DNA from: Kitasatospora azatica KCTC 9699
GTDB taxonomy: Bacteria > Actinomycetota > Actinomycetes > Streptomycetales > Streptomycetaceae
NCBI RefSeq assembly: GCF_000744785.1
Contig: NZ_JQMO01000002.1
Location: 1,736,001-1,800,000 of the forward strand
Direction: 5' to 3'
DNA: 64,000 nucleotides
The position numbers were made by a program, and so were the translations under genes. The notes beneath the pieces are model-generated. The model was not told the DNA's origin and searched no databases. It worked only from the letters and a program-made list of their open reading frames with translations. This document shows, one piece after another, positions 32,472 to 41,256 of the stretch; positions within the stretch are counted from its first letter, which is position 1; each line of letters starts with the position of its first letter.

Positions 32472-33935
32472 CTAGCTCTCCGATCGCAGGTGGATGGCTG
32501 CGGGCAGACGGTTCGCCCAGGGCTGGGCCGCTTCGAGCTGGGCGGCGAACGCGAAGAGCGTCGCCTCCGCGCCGAACCGGCCGGTGACGTGCGTCCCGAT
32601 CGGCAGGCCCTCCTCGGTCCAGTGCAGCGGGACCGACATGGCGGGCTGTCCGGTCAGGTTGGCCAGCGGCGTCTCGTGGCAGAACTCGATGGCGCGCATG
32701 AGCTGTTGGTCGGGGGTGCCGATGGCGAAGCTGCCCAGCACCGGCGCCGGCCAGGCGGTGACCGGGGACAGCAGCAGGTCGTACTCGCGGTAGAAGCCGG
32801 CCAGACTGCGCGCCGCCCGCTGCAGGGTGGCCACCGACAGCAGGTACTGGGCCGCACTGAGCGTCCGGCCCTGCTCGTAGAGCCGCCAGGTCAGCGGTTC
32901 GAACTGGTCCGGCGCCGGGGTCCGTCCGCTGAGCTGTGCGTAGGAGCTGATCGCGGAGGAGACGCCGGCCGCCCAGAGCACCAGGAAGGGCTCGACCAGG
33001 TCGGCGAACCGGACCTTCGGCGCGGCCTCGGTCACCTCGTGGCCCAGCTCCCAGCAGAGTTTGCCGGCCTGTTCAACTGCGGCGCCACAGGCCGGATCCA
33101 GTGGGCCGAGCCCGGCCCGGGTGCTGAGCGCGATCCGCAACTTCCGCCCGCGCAGCCCGCGCTGGACCGCGCCGGCGTAGGAGCCGGTGGCCGGCGGGGC
33201 CCAGTACGGGTCGCCGGGCGCGGGGCCGGCGATCGCGTCGAGCACCGCCGCGCTGTCCCGCACCGAGCGGCTGATGACGTGCTCGGCGGCCAGTCCGCTC
33301 ATCAGGTCCCCGACGGCGGGCCCCAGCGGGGTGCGGGCCCGGGTCGGCTTGAGACCGAAGACGCCGCAGGTGGCGGCCGGGATCCTGATCGAGCCGCCGG
33401 CGTCGTTGGCGTGTGCGATCGGCACCAGGCCGGCCGCGACGGCGGCCGCGGCCCCGCCGCTGGAACCGCCGGCACTGCGGTTCAGGTCCCACGGGTTGCG
33501 GGTCGGACCCTGGTGCCGCGGCTCGGTGGTGGGCAGCACGCCGAACTCGGGGGTCCTGGTCTTGCCCAACACCCGTAGCCCGGCGGCTTGGAAACGGTCG
33601 GTCAACTCGCTGCCCTGACTGGGCACGAAGCCGGCCAGGAAGCGGGAGCCCATGGTGGCCTCCAGGTCGGCCACGGTCGGCCCGAGGTCCTTGAGCAGGA
33701 ACGGCACGCCGTACAGCGGGCCGGCCCGCTCGGGGCGGGGGCGGCCGGCGGACCGCTCGGCCGCGCTGAGGGCCCGGTCGAAGTCGGTCACCGCCAGGGC
33801 ACCGATCCGACCGTCGTGGGCCTCGATCCGCTCGACGGCCGCCCGAAGTAACTCGGCTTCGGTCAGTTCACCGCTGCGGACCAGCTCGGACTGGGCGTGC
33901 CCGTCCAGCGCGCGCAGGCTTTCCGGGGAGGACAT
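32472..33935 (-). CDS. Amidase signature family hydrolase
   Basis: 487 residues. The Ser-Ser-Lys triad is complete: Lys in PFLLKDLGP near residue 82, a Ser in [17 protein letters not shown] near residue 155, and the nucleophile Ser in [11 protein letters not shown] near residue 178. It hydrolyses or forms an amide, perhaps of the aryl product. The ATG at 33935 is preceded by AAGGGCG. Codon 29 (plus-strand 33849-33851) is TTA, so translation should need the bldA tRNA; this first gene of a seven-gene operon could gate the rest. It diverges from the MarR gene across operator-like repeats. Confidence 0.92.
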   Translation of the reverse strand: MSSPESLRALDGHAQSELVRSGELTEAELLRAAVERIEAHDGRIGALAVTDFDRALSAAERSAGRPRPERAGPLYGVPFLLKDLGPTVADLEATMGSRFLAGFVPSQGSELTDRFQAAGLRVLGKTRTPEFGVLPTTEPRHQGPTRNPWDLNRSAGGSSGGAAAAVAAGLVPIAHANDAGGSIRIPAATCGVFGLKPTRARTPLGPAVGDLMSGLAAEHVISRSVRDSAAVLDAIAGPAPGDPYWAPPATGSYAGAVQRGLRGRKLRIALSTRAGLGPLDPACGAAVEQAGKLCWELGHEVTEAAPKVRFADLVEPFLVLWAAGVSSAISSYAQLSGRTPAPDQFEPLTWRLYEQGRTLSAAQYLLSVATLQRAARSLAGFYREYDLLLSPVTAWPAPVLGSFAIGTPDQQLMRAIEFCHETPLANLTGQPAMSVPLHWTEEGLPIGTHVTGRFGAEATLFAFAAQLEAAQPWANRLPAAIHLRSES

Positions 33936-34143
33936 GCCATCGCCCTTCATTCGACTGATAGCTTTTGGTAAAGCTTTCTGGATAGATGCTAACTCGCCGA
34001 GCCCTTGCCAGCAACCGACGCAGGGGCCAAGTCCCGGACCGACTGACGGACTTGCACCTATCCGGAAAACTTCCCGGAAACCTTTTGGTGAGATGCTTGG
34101 ATCGATCCGGCGACGGTGCGACGCCGGACGAGAGGAGACAGAG
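33936..34143. promoter_or_regulatory. MarR-type divergent promoter with paired operator-like repeats
   Basis: 208 bp, unusually AT-rich for this window. CTTTTGGT at 33962 and at 34082, each followed by a TGGAT(A/C)GAT end, form a direct repeat 120 bp apart, one near each divergent start. AGCTTT-TGGT-AAAGCT (33960-33975) is also a perfect inverted repeat. These are likely MarR operators controlling both the amidase operon and marR itself. Confidence 0.65.
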
Positions 34144-34638
34144 ATGGACCACCCAGACCCGGCCCCAGCGATCTCGCTGGACCGGCTGGCCCGGCAGGCG
34201 ACCCGACTGGCCCAGCTGGTCAACTCCGCCACCCAGGCGGCCGCCGCCGAGGCCGGACTCACCCACGCGGACGCCGATGTGCTGCTCGCGCTGCACGAGG
34301 CGCCGGAGCGGCGGCTGCGGCCCACCGGCCTGGCCACCGCCTGCGGGCTCTCCTCCGGCGGCACCAGCAATGTCATCAACCGCCTGGCCCAAGGGGGTTA
34401 CGTCAACCGGGAGGCCAACGAGGCGGACGGGCGCAGCTCCTGGGTGCGGCTCACCGAGGAGGGCGCGGCGCTGGCCGGGAAGGTCACGGCCGTTGCGGCG
34501 GTGGAGCACGAGCACCTGCTGGACCGGCTTCCGGAGGGCGTCCCGCAGGCGCTCGGCGCGCTGCTGGAGACGGTACTGGGGCAGTTGGAGTCCGCGAACG
34601 GGCGAGGCGCCGCGGTCAGCGCCGGCCGGCGACGCTGA
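34144..34638 (+). CDS. MarR family regulator
   Basis: 164 residues. The winged helix-turn-helix spans roughly residues 50-115: RLRPTGLATACGLSSGGTSNVINRL, then GYVNREANEADGRSSWVRLTEEG, which is the wing with its Asp-Gly-Arg. The N- and C-terminal helices form the dimer interface. GAGAGGAGACAGAG precedes the ATG. MarR proteins commonly respond to phenolic acids such as salicylate or hydroxybenzoate, fitting the aryl chemistry of the cluster. It converges with the DsbA-like gene, the two stops overlapping by 23 bp. Confidence 0.9.
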   Translation: MDHPDPAPAISLDRLARQATRLAQLVNSATQAAAAEAGLTHADADVLLALHEAPERRLRPTGLATACGLSSGGTSNVINRLAQGGYVNREANEADGRSSWVRLTEEGAALAGKVTAVAAVEHEHLLDRLPEGVPQALGALLETVLGQLESANGRGAAVSAGRRR

Positions 34639-35335
34639 CCAGCGGGACAGCCCGGGCCAGCGGGGCAGCCTGGCCCAGCGGGGCAGCCGGGACCGTCGGG
34701 GCGACCGGGGCAACCGGGGCAGGCTCGGCGGGCAGCGGAACGGGCGGCGCGAGTCGGCGGGCCCGCTCGATCAGCCGCTCCAACTGCTCGCCGCTGGGCA
34801 CCCCCTCGATCCGCCGCCCCCCGACCACCACGGTCGGGGTGAGCCGGATCGGCGCACCGACCGGCTGCTCGGCGAGCGCCGCCAGGTGCTGGTGCAGGTA
34901 GCGCTCGGTGCCGAGCGCCGAGCGGAACTCCTCCGGGTCGAGACCGCTGCGCCAGGCCACCCGGACCAGTACCGCCGGGTCGCCCAGGTCGAGCCCCTCC
35001 TCGAAGCGGGCCGCGAAGATCTGCTCGTTGTAGAGGCTCGCCCGACCCTGCTCACAGGCGAACTGGTAGCCGCGCCAAGCCAGTCGGGTATGCGGTAAGT
35101 CGGCGGGGCGAGCCTGCGCCACCGGGACGCCCAGTCGCGCGGCCAGCGGGCGCACGCTGTGCTCCCAGACCTTCGAGGACGGCAGCCCCGCCCAGACCTG
35201 GCCCTCGCCGCCTTCGTGGGGATGCCAGCGCAGCTCGACATCGTCTGCGGCGGCGACCGCCTCGCACAGCAGTCGGCCCGTCAGCATGCTGAGCGGGCTG
35301 CGGTAGTCGAACCAGGCGTCGATGGTGATGGCCAT
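34616..35335 (-). CDS. DsbA-like thioredoxin-fold protein lacking CxxC (FrnE/HCCA-isomerase group)
   Basis: 239 residues. The N-terminus ITIDAWFDYRSPLSMLTG matches the beta-strand and SPxSxL turn of 2-hydroxychromene-2-carboxylate isomerases; the usual CPWC of DsbA is replaced by SPLS, so it is not a disulphide oxidant. EQIFAARFEEGLDLGDPAVL, and later TPTVVVGGRRIEGVPSGEQL with the cis-Pro, are typical of the FrnE family. The last ~40 residues are an Ala/Pro repeat. The start ATG is at 35335. Isomerase or glutathione/mycothiol-linked chemistry on an aromatic intermediate is possible. Confidence 0.8.
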   Translation of the reverse strand: MAITIDAWFDYRSPLSMLTGRLLCEAVAAADDVELRWHPHEGGEGQVWAGLPSSKVWEHSVRPLAARLGVPVAQARPADLPHTRLAWRGYQFACEQGRASLYNEQIFAARFEEGLDLGDPAVLVRVAWRSGLDPEEFRSALGTERYLHQHLAALAEQPVGAPIRLTPTVVVGGRRIEGVPSGEQLERLIERARRLAPPVPLPAEPAPVAPVAPTVPAAPLGQAAPLARAVPLVSVAGRR

Positions 35336-35483
35336 GGGAGGTACACGCCTTCCCGCGTCAAGAACTGGGCCTACCTGACCCATAAAAACATACCCTTCCC
35401 GCTGTTTCAAGGGAGTTGGCGTCTGCCCCGGCCCGCTCCAGCCCTCCCGCTGACGCTACAACAGCTCATACCCGGCAATCTTC

Positions 35484-35508
35484 CATACCAAGACGTCGGT
35501 TTGTTCTG
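35484..35508. promoter_or_regulatory. ARE-like receptor site upstream of the P450
   Basis: CCATACCAAGACGTCGGTTT and the following GTTC match the pattern of butyrolactone autoregulatory elements (ATACCAA then GGTTTGT). It lies 50 bp before the P450 ATG. A second, weaker AT-rich stretch (AAAAACATACCCTTCCCGC) is near 35385-35405. The ArpA-like receptor at 38853 is the natural candidate to bind. Confidence 0.6.
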
Positions 35509-35558
35509 CGTCAGGTTGCCGTTGACCCGGCGGTGCCGCAGCTGCCTACCGTGCTCCC

Positions 35559-36830
35559 ATGACGGCGACCCCCCGGCCAACCAGCTGCCCAGCCGCACCG
35601 ATCGCCCTCGACGCCGAGGGCCGCGACATCCACGGTGAGATCACCCGGATCCGCGCGCGCGGCCCGGTCACCCAGGTGCTGCTGCCCGGCGGCGTGGCCG
35701 CCTGGTCGGTCACCGGCGCGGAGCTGATCAAGCGTCTGATGACCGACCCCCGGGTCTCCAAGGACGCGCAACAGCACTGGCCCGACTGGATCGAGGGTCG
35801 CGTCCCGGCCGACTGGCCGCTGGCCATCTGGGTCTCGGTGCGCAGCATGATCACCGCCTACGGCGCCGAGCACTCCCGGCTGCGCAAGCTGGTCTCCTCG
35901 GCCTTCACCGCCCGCCGAACCCAGCTGCTGAAGCCCCGGATCCGCCGGCTCACCGCCGAGCTGCTCGACCGGCTGGCCGCCACCGCCCCTGGCCAAGTCG
36001 TCGACCTGCGCGCCGAGTTCGCCGCCGAGCTGCCGGTGCTGGTGATCTGCGAACTGCTCGGCATACCCGAGGCCTCCCAGCAGCGGCTGCGCCGGACCAT
36101 CGACGTCACCTTCCTCACCGCCGTCTCCCCCGAGCAGGCCGCCGCCAACGGGCAGCAGTTGTACGCCGCACTGCACGAACTGGTCGCGGCGAAGCGGGCG
36201 GCTCCCGGCGAGGACCTGGCCAGCGCGCTGATCGCGGTACACGACGAGGACGGCACCGGGCTGAGCCAACAGGAGCTGGTGGACACCCTGCTGCTGATGA
36301 TCTCGGCCGGCTACGAGACCACGGTGAACCTGCTCGACCAGGCGATCCACGCGATCCTCAGCCACCCCGAGCAGCGGGCGCTGCTGACGGCCGGTCGGAT
36401 CGGCTGGGCGGACGTGGTGGAGGAGACCCTGCGGGTCGAGCCGCCGGGCGCCCACATCCCGCTGCGCTACGCCGTCGAGGAGATCCGGATCGACGAGCGG
36501 ACCGTGATCGGGCGCGGCGACCCGATCCTGATCTCGATCGCCGGGGCCGGCCGCGACCCCGAGGTCTTCGGCCCCACGGCCGACCTCTTCGACGCCACCC
36601 GTCCGGGCCGACGCGAGCACCTGACCTTCGGGCACGGCGTGCACTACTGCCTGGGCGCACCGCTGGCCCGGCTGGAGGCGGTGATCGCGCTCGGCGCGCT
36701 GTTCGAGCGGTTCCCCGCGCTCGCCCTGGCCGAACCGGACAAGACGCCGGAGCCGCTGGGCTCCTTCCTCTCCAACGGCCACCGCTCCCTGCCGGTCCTG
36801 CTCAACTCCGAAGCATCCCAGGCGTTCTAG
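35559..36830 (+). CDS. Cytochrome P450
   Basis: 423 residues, bacterial class I type. The heme loop [15 protein letters not shown] near residue 360 has the Cys ligand; EETLRVEPP gives the ExxR Glu and Arg; the I-helix reads [13 protein letters not shown] with the Ala-Gly and Thr for oxygen activation. It looks like the CYP105/107 group. No ferredoxin gene is adjacent. P450s often sit near AfsA genes and help to make butyrolactone or butenolide signals such as avenolide, so it may serve the signal rather than the product. Its stop shares CTAG with the convergent NmrA-like gene. Confidence 0.93.
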   Translation: MTATPRPTSCPAAPIALDAEGRDIHGEITRIRARGPVTQVLLPGGVAAWSVTGAELIKRLMTDPRVSKDAQQHWPDWIEGRVPADWPLAIWVSVRSMITAYGAEHSRLRKLVSSAFTARRTQLLKPRIRRLTAELLDRLAATAPGQVVDLRAEFAAELPVLVICELLGIPEASQQRLRRTIDVTFLTAVSPEQAAANGQQLYAALHELVAAKRAAPGEDLASALIAVHDEDGTGLSQQELVDTLLLMISAGYETTVNLLDQAIHAILSHPEQRALLTAGRIGWADVVEETLRVEPPGAHIPLRYAVEEIRIDERTVIGRGDPILISIAGAGRDPEVFGPTADLFDATRPGRREHLTFGHGVHYCLGAPLARLEAVIALGALFERFPALALAEPDKTPEPLGSFLSNGHRSLPVLLNSEASQAF

Positions 36831-37699
36831 GCGCCCCAAGCCTCCCGGTCGGCGTCCCAGGCGAACGCCGACGCGTGGTCCACGGCCCACTGCCGGAAGC
36901 CGGTCGGGCGGCGGCCGAGCAGTTGCTCGGTGGTGGGATCCACCCGCGCCTTGCGCCCGGCGGCCAGCTGTTGCGCACTCTGCAGCAGCGCCTCCACCAG
37001 GACGGCCGGGTAACGCCGGGTCAGCTGCTCACGGGCCTGCTGCTCCGTCAGCTCCTCGAACCGCAGCGGCCGGCCCAGCGCCGATCCGAGCAGCGCGGTC
37101 TGCTCCCGGGCGGAGATCGGCTCGGGCCCGGTGAGCTGGTAGCTCCGGCCCTGGTGCCCGGGTTCGGTGAGCACCCGGACGGCGACCTCGGCGAGGTCCC
37201 GGGGGTCGATCACGGCCTGTGGTGCGCCGCCGTGCTGGGCCCGCACCACGCCCTCGGCGCGGACCGTGCCCGCCCAGGCGAGCGCGTTGGCCATGAAGGC
37301 GCGCGGGCGCAGGAAGGTCCAGCGCAGGCCGGAGTCCCGGATCAGCTGCTCGTTGGCGCGCTGGCGGCGGGTGATGAAGTCGGTCGCCGTCGGGTCGCCG
37401 ACCGCGAAGGCGGAGAGCTTGACCAGGTGGCCCAGCCCGGCGGCGCGGGCGGCCCGCACGAATCGCTCGTCGTCGGGCTCGCTCGGGTGGTTGGTGACCA
37501 GGAAGGCCGCCGTCACTCCGGTCAGCGCCCGGTCCAGGGCCGCGCCGTCCGCGTACGAGCCGCGCACGGTCTCCAGCTGCGGACCCGTGACCGCCAGCCT
37601 GCCAGGGTCGCGGACCAGCACGCGGACCGGACCGCGCGCGGCCAACTGCCGGGCCACCTCGCGCCCGACCGTGCCGGTGGCCCCGGTCACCAGGATCAC
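36827..37699 (-). CDS. NmrA-like NAD(P)-binding reductase
   Basis: 290 residues. [20 protein letters not shown] at the N-terminus is the NAD(P) Rossmann motif; [31 protein letters not shown] and [12 protein letters not shown] follow as in NmrA/quinone-reductase-type SDRs without a full YxxxK catalytic pair. The GTG at 37699 overlaps the AfsA stop (GTGA), so the two are coupled. In butyrolactone pathways the AfsA product needs a reductase step, and this gene is placed for that. The stop overlaps the P450 stop tail to tail. A stress quinone reductase is the alternative. Confidence 0.85.
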   Translation of the reverse strand: MILVTGATGTVGREVARQLAARGPVRVLVRDPGRLAVTGPQLETVRGSYADGAALDRALTGVTAAFLVTNHPSEPDDERFVRAARAAGLGHLVKLSAFAVGDPTATDFITRRQRANEQLIRDSGLRWTFLRPRAFMANALAWAGTVRAEGVVRAQHGGAPQAVIDPRDLAEVAVRVLTEPGHQGRSYQLTGPEPISAREQTALLGSALGRPLRFEELTEQQAREQLTRRYPAVLVEALLQSAQQLAAGRKARVDPTTEQLLGRRPTGFRQWAVDHASAFAWDADREAWGA

Positions 37700-38700
37700 G
37701 GCGCGCTCACCAGCGTGCTGCGGAAGACCTCCGCGCCGTCCTGCCGGCCGGTGATCCGCACCGTGCTGCCGCCGGCGGCGTCGCGCACCGGTTCGCCCGC
37801 CTCGATCTCCACCGGGCTGTCGAACTCGGCATAGCGATCGAAGGCGATGTCCCCGGCGACCGGGACGAAGGCGCCCTGTGGCAAGGCCGGTCGAACGCCC
37901 GGCGCAGCGGCGAGTTGGGCAACCTGTTGGGCGGCCTGTTGGGCGGCGGCCAGCAGCAGCATGCCCGGGATGTGGTCGTCCTGCCGACGGGCCAGCGCCG
38001 GGTGGGCGGTGTCCATCTTCAGCTGCCAGGCCCGCGGGCCGAGCGGCGCGAGGCCGACCGGTCCGGCGAAGAGCTCGGAGCTGAGCTCGGTCTCGACCGG
38101 CCGGGCCGCGCCGATCCGCTCGCCGCGCATCCGCCGGTAGACCGCCGGGCTGATGAAGGTGATGTCGCCGCGACTGCGGCCGACGAACCGGTCGCCGTGC
38201 CAGACGGTCATCTCGCTGCGGATCGCGGTCAGTCGGCCGGCCCGGCGGACGATCCGCGAGCAGACCATCTCGACGGTCAATTGGCCGGTCCCGACGGCGG
38301 CCGCGAGGTTCGCCGGGTCGCAGCCGAAGTCCAGCTCGCGCAGCACGAACTGCTGTCCGAGCGGCACCTCGTAGCCGACATGGGCGATCAGCAGGACGCA
38401 CTGCCGCATGCCCTCGACCAGCAGCAGCGGCAGTTGGCCGCCGCCGGGGGCCGGTGCGAAGAAGGGGTACTGGTGCGGCAGTCGGGCGGTGAGGGTGAAC
38501 CGGTCCTCACCGGTCCTGGCCCAGCCGGTCGGCACCACCTCGGCCGCCGTCACCTGGTGGACCAGCTCCTTGGCGACCCCGGCGGTCGGATTCTGTTCGG
38601 TCGGATTCTGCGTGGTCGGATTCTGTGCGGCTATATCCGGAAACCAGACCGAACTCAGGGTCGGTTTGCTCGGCTGGATCAGCAGCTCTGACCTGTCCAT
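37696..38700 (-). CDS. afsA: AfsA/ScbA-type gamma-butyrolactone synthase
   Basis: 334 residues. AfsA joins a beta-ketoacyl group to dihydroxyacetone phosphate to begin gamma-butyrolactone signal synthesis. Two AfsA repeats are visible: residues ~45-180 (KELVHQVTAAEVVPTGW, HQYPFFAPAPGGGQLPLLLV, EGMRQCVLLIAHVGYEVP) and ~215-330 (DDHIPGMLLLAAAQQA, FDRYAEFDSPVEIEAGE). A small N-terminal repeat (QNPTTQNPTEQNPT) is unusual. It diverges from the ArpA-like receptor across 152 bp, the classical layout of scbA/scbR, and is coupled to the NmrA-like gene. Start ATG at 38700. Confidence 0.95.
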   Translation of the reverse strand: MDRSELLIQPSKPTLSSVWFPDIAAQNPTTQNPTEQNPTAGVAKELVHQVTAAEVVPTGWARTGEDRFTLTARLPHQYPFFAPAPGGGQLPLLLVEGMRQCVLLIAHVGYEVPLGQQFVLRELDFGCDPANLAAAVGTGQLTVEMVCSRIVRRAGRLTAIRSEMTVWHGDRFVGRSRGDITFISPAVYRRMRGERIGAARPVETELSSELFAGPVGLAPLGPRAWQLKMDTAHPALARRQDDHIPGMLLLAAAQQAAQQVAQLAAAPGVRPALPQGAFVPVAGDIAFDRYAEFDSPVEIEAGEPVRDAAGGSTVRITGRQDGAEVFRSTLVSAP

Positions 38701-38852
38701 TTGTTCTCCCCTGGTTGACAGCGCCGCCTACAGCGCCCAACATCGGTTAAGAACGTACGAACAGGTTGGTTTTCTTTTCAAGCGTCAGCACTCGAACAGG
38801 CGTGCCCGCAGTCGGCACTTGAACTCGTCCGCGACCCCTCAGGAGGGCGACT
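38701..38852. promoter_or_regulatory. AfsA/receptor divergent promoter with ARE-like site
   Basis: GAACGTACGAACAGGTTGGT followed by TTTC (about 38751-38774) fits an autoregulatory element when read on the minus strand (AAAACCAACCTGTTCGTAC). AT-rich TTTTCTTTTC adjoins it. The receptor encoded at 38853 probably represses one or both divergent promoters until the butyrolactone binds. Confidence 0.7.
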
Positions 38853-39497
38853 GTGGCCAAGCAGGACCGAGCGATCCGCACCCGCCGCCGGATCCTGGAG
38901 GCGGCTGCCGCGGTCTTCGAGCAGCAGGGCTACCAGGCCGCCACCATCGCGGAGATCCTCAAGGCCGCCGAGGTGACCAAGGGCGCGCTCTACTTCCACT
39001 TCGAGTCCAAGGACGACCTGGTCCGCTGCATCCTCAACGAGCAGCACAGCCAGGGCCTGCCGCAGCCGCAGAGCCTCAGACTGCAGGAGCTGGTGGACTC
39101 CAGCATGATCCTGGCGTACCGGCTGCGCACCGATCCGCTGGTGCGGGCCAGTGTGCGGCTCACCCTGGACCGGCAGGCCGAGGGGCTGGACCAGCGCGGG
39201 CCGTTCCAGGACTGGTCCCAGCACAACCGGCAGATCCTGGAGGCGGCCGGCCGACAGGGCGAGCTGCTGCCGCACGTGGACCCGGCCGAGACCGCCGAGG
39301 TGCTGGTCGGCGCCTTCGCGGGGGTGCAGCTGATGTCCTACTCGCTGACCCACTACCAGGACCTGCCGATCCGTCTGCGCGCGCTCCACCAGCACCTCTT
39401 CCCGAGCTTCACGCTCCCCGCCGTGCTCACCGCGATGGACTTCGGCCTGGACCGTGCCGAGAAGCTGATCGCGGACTCCACCGATTCCGAACCCTGA
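38853..39497 (+). CDS. ArpA/ScbR-type gamma-butyrolactone receptor (TetR family)
   Basis: 214 residues. The N-terminal helix-turn-helix (RTRRRILEAAAAVFEQQGYQ, TIAEILKAAEVTKGALYFHF) is near-identical in pattern to ArpA and ScbR; the conserved Trp of the ligand pocket is probably in FQDWSQHNRQIL near residue 118. The start is GTG with AGGAGG upstream. Transcription ends at a very strong hairpin 5 bp after the stop. It should sense the AfsA-made signal and control ARE sites near afsA and the P450, and perhaps the StrR-like activator. Confidence 0.95.
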   Translation: MAKQDRAIRTRRRILEAAAAVFEQQGYQAATIAEILKAAEVTKGALYFHFESKDDLVRCILNEQHSQGLPQPQSLRLQELVDSSMILAYRLRTDPLVRASVRLTLDRQAEGLDQRGPFQDWSQHNRQILEAAGRQGELLPHVDPAETAEVLVGAFAGVQLMSYSLTHYQDLPIRLRALHQHLFPSFTLPAVLTAMDFGLDRAEKLIADSTDSEP

Positions 39498-39501
39498 AGC
39501 C

Positions 39502-39566
39502 CCGCAAGGAATTCCGGCCCGGCAACCGTGCGATGCGCACGGTTGCCGGGCCGGAATTCCTTGCGG
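39502..39566. terminator. Perfect 31-bp hairpin after the receptor gene
   Basis: Arms 39502-39532 and 39536-39566 are exactly complementary over 31 bp with a 3-base loop. It begins 5 bp after the receptor stop. No T-run follows. It is the longest perfect stem seen in the window and marks the right edge of the cluster. Confidence 0.9.
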
Positions 39567-39591
39567 CTCGCCGCGGAGTCGGACGCACCCG

Positions 39592-39623
39592 GGCCGCGAT
39601 GGTCCCCTTCGACCATCGCGGCC
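39592..39623. terminator. Second hairpin at the cluster edge
   Basis: Arms 39592-39604 and 39611-39623 pair perfectly over 13 bp around CCCTTC. Together with the 31-bp stem it forms a double terminator, and it would also stop minus-strand transcription from the fragment beside it. Confidence 0.7.
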
Positions 39624-39815
39624 GGCCAGCGCCCGGAGCAGCTCCAGGACGGCGACCCGGATGGCCAGTCGGTCGATGGGCCGGCCGTCGCCGGGAGCCC
39701 GCAGCAGTGCGGCGTCCGGCACGGCGCGCAGGTGCGAGGCGATCAGGCCCTGTTGCTGATCGGCGAGTTGACGGGCGAACAGGTCGTAGAGCGCCGGGAG
39801 TCTCCACCGGCGCAC
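39624..39815 (-). pseudogene. Possible gene remnant (unidentified)
   Basis: The minus frame from a GTG at 39815 reads as a plausible helical protein for ~64 residues (LPALYDLFARQLADQQQGLI, then RLAIRVAVLELLRALAGRDG) and then runs without a stop through the hairpin into antisense of the receptor gene. That is how a 3'-truncated gene would look. The family is not recognised. The remaining stretch 39816-39957 shows only a ribosome site for the next gene. Confidence 0.3.
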
Positions 39816-39957
39816 CGGAATGGTCTAGTGCTTTTCTGCGGGGCCCGGATCGGCACCCGGCCCGGCTGGCCACGGGAATCAGAAGATCACCGGAGGCGTT
39901 CGGTGCGGGTAGCGGCTCCCGATGGGACGGGAGCGCGCAGCGACAGGGGGAACAGCG

Positions 39958-40593
39958 ATGTCCGTACTGGCAGCAGAGGCAGAGTTCGAGCAGGCCTGGG
40001 CCGATCCGCGGGCCACCCGGGCGGAGTTCCCGCCCGTCGACGTCAACCAGGTGCTGGCCGAGCGCTATGTCACCAGCGAGCCGGTGCACTTCACCCGCGC
40101 GATGCTCTGGGACCTGGAGACCAGGAAGGCGGCCGCTCCCGGGGTGTTCATCCCGTACGTGGTCCGGTCCGGCAGTGACGCGTCCTGGGCGCCGGGGCGG
40201 CCGGGCGGCGCGCTCGGGGACGAGTTCGTCCGCAGCTCGGACCAGCGTCTGTGGGCCGAGCCCGAGGTGTACGGGCTGGTGCTGGAGGAGGTGTACCTCG
40301 ACCAGGAGCAGCAGACGGTGACCTTCCTCGGCCGGGCGGAGTTCCCCGACGCCGACGGCGCGCCGCTGCACGCGGATCCCCGGCAGCCGCTCTTCCACGT
40401 CCAGCACGGCGTGGCCGGCGGCGAGCAGCAGCCGCTGAACACCTGGCGGATCGTGCTGCTGACCGAGCAGCCGGACGCCGCGCTGGTGGCCCGCTTCACC
40501 GAGCAGGGCCGCGATCCCTGGCTGCCGGGGTTCGTGGAGAACTACATCCGCGAGGTGCTCGGCGTCGAACTGGAGCGCAAGGACCTCGGCTGA
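39958..40593 (+). CDS. Hypothetical protein
   Basis: 211 residues, no family recognised. The N-terminus is MSVLAAEAEFEQAWADPRAT. The body is acidic with many Trp, Tyr and Phe (FIPYVVRSGSD, YGLVLEEVYLDQEQQTVTFL, LFHVQHGVAGG) and no signal or membrane segment. The ending FVENYIREVLGVELERKDLG is amphipathic. AGGGGGAACAGCG precedes the ATG. It is the first gene outside the double terminator and is probably unrelated to the cluster. Codon use is like its neighbours. Confidence 0.75.
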   Translation: MSVLAAEAEFEQAWADPRATRAEFPPVDVNQVLAERYVTSEPVHFTRAMLWDLETRKAAAPGVFIPYVVRSGSDASWAPGRPGGALGDEFVRSSDQRLWAEPEVYGLVLEEVYLDQEQQTVTFLGRAEFPDADGAPLHADPRQPLFHVQHGVAGGEQQPLNTWRIVLLTEQPDAALVARFTEQGRDPWLPGFVENYIREVLGVELERKDLG

Positions 40594-40733
40594 GGCATTC
40601 GCCCGCCTCGGCGGCGTGCGTACGTCGCCGAGGCGAGCCGGAAAGCCGTTGCGACGGTTGTCGCGGTCCGGTAGACCGGGCTCGGCAGGATCGGGCGATT
40701 CATGGCAGCAGGGCTGCAGGTTGGGGGGCGACC

Positions 40734-41228
40734 GTGCTGATCAGGGCGGCGCAGGTGGGCGAGGCCGAGATCCTCAGTGAACTGGCGGTTCGGTCCAAGG
40801 CCCACTGGGGCTACGACGAGGCGTTCATGGCGGCCTGCCGGGACGAACTGACCGTCCCCGCCTCGAAGGTCGAAGAGCTTCGGACCGTGGTGGCGGAACG
40901 GGACGGCCGCATCCTGGGTTTCGCCACCTTGGAAGGCAGCCCACCGGAAGGCGCCCTGGGCATGCTCTTCATCGAGCCTGAGGTCATCGGACAGGGCATC
41001 GGTCGCCGCCTGTTCGAACAGGTCACCGCCTCCGCGCGACTGCTCGGGTTCGATCGCCTCACCATCGAGGCGGACCCCAATGCCGAGTCGTTCTACCTCG
41101 CGATGGGCGCCACCCGAATCGGAGCGACCCCGTCAGGCTCCGTCCCCGGTCGGACGCTGCCGCTGCTCGTGACGCGTATCCGCCCGCCGGCCACCGGCCA
41201 CGGGCCACGGGCCACGGGCCACGGGTAG
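40734..41228 (+). CDS. GNAT family N-acetyltransferase
   Basis: 164 residues. The acetyl-CoA loop is FIEPEVIGQGIGRRLFEQV near residue 85 (V-x-GxGIGxxL), followed by LTIEADPNAESFYLAMGATRIG, the usual end of the fold. The N-terminal helix reads LIRAAQVGEAEILSELAVRS. The GTG at 40734 follows TTGGGGGGCGACC. The C-terminus ends in a small tandem repeat (GHGPRATGHG) made by GGCCACG copies at about 41195-41226. Substrate unknown. It lies 28 bp before the antitoxin-like gene. Confidence 0.85.
   Translation: MLIRAAQVGEAEILSELAVRSKAHWGYDEAFMAACRDELTVPASKVEELRTVVAERDGRILGFATLEGSPPEGALGMLFIEPEVIGQGIGRRLFEQVTASARLLGFDRLTIEADPNAESFYLAMGATRIGATPSGSVPGRTLPLLVTRIRPPATGHGPRATGHG
41195..41226 (+). repeat. GGCCACG tandem repeat at the end of the GNAT gene
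   Basis: About four copies of a 7-to-10-bp unit (GGCCACG with GGCCACGGG variants) make up the last ~10 codons and reach the stop. Length change by slippage would only alter the tail of the protein. Confidence 0.75.
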
Positions 41229-41256
41229 GCTGCACGCAGCGACTTGAGGGGGAGTC

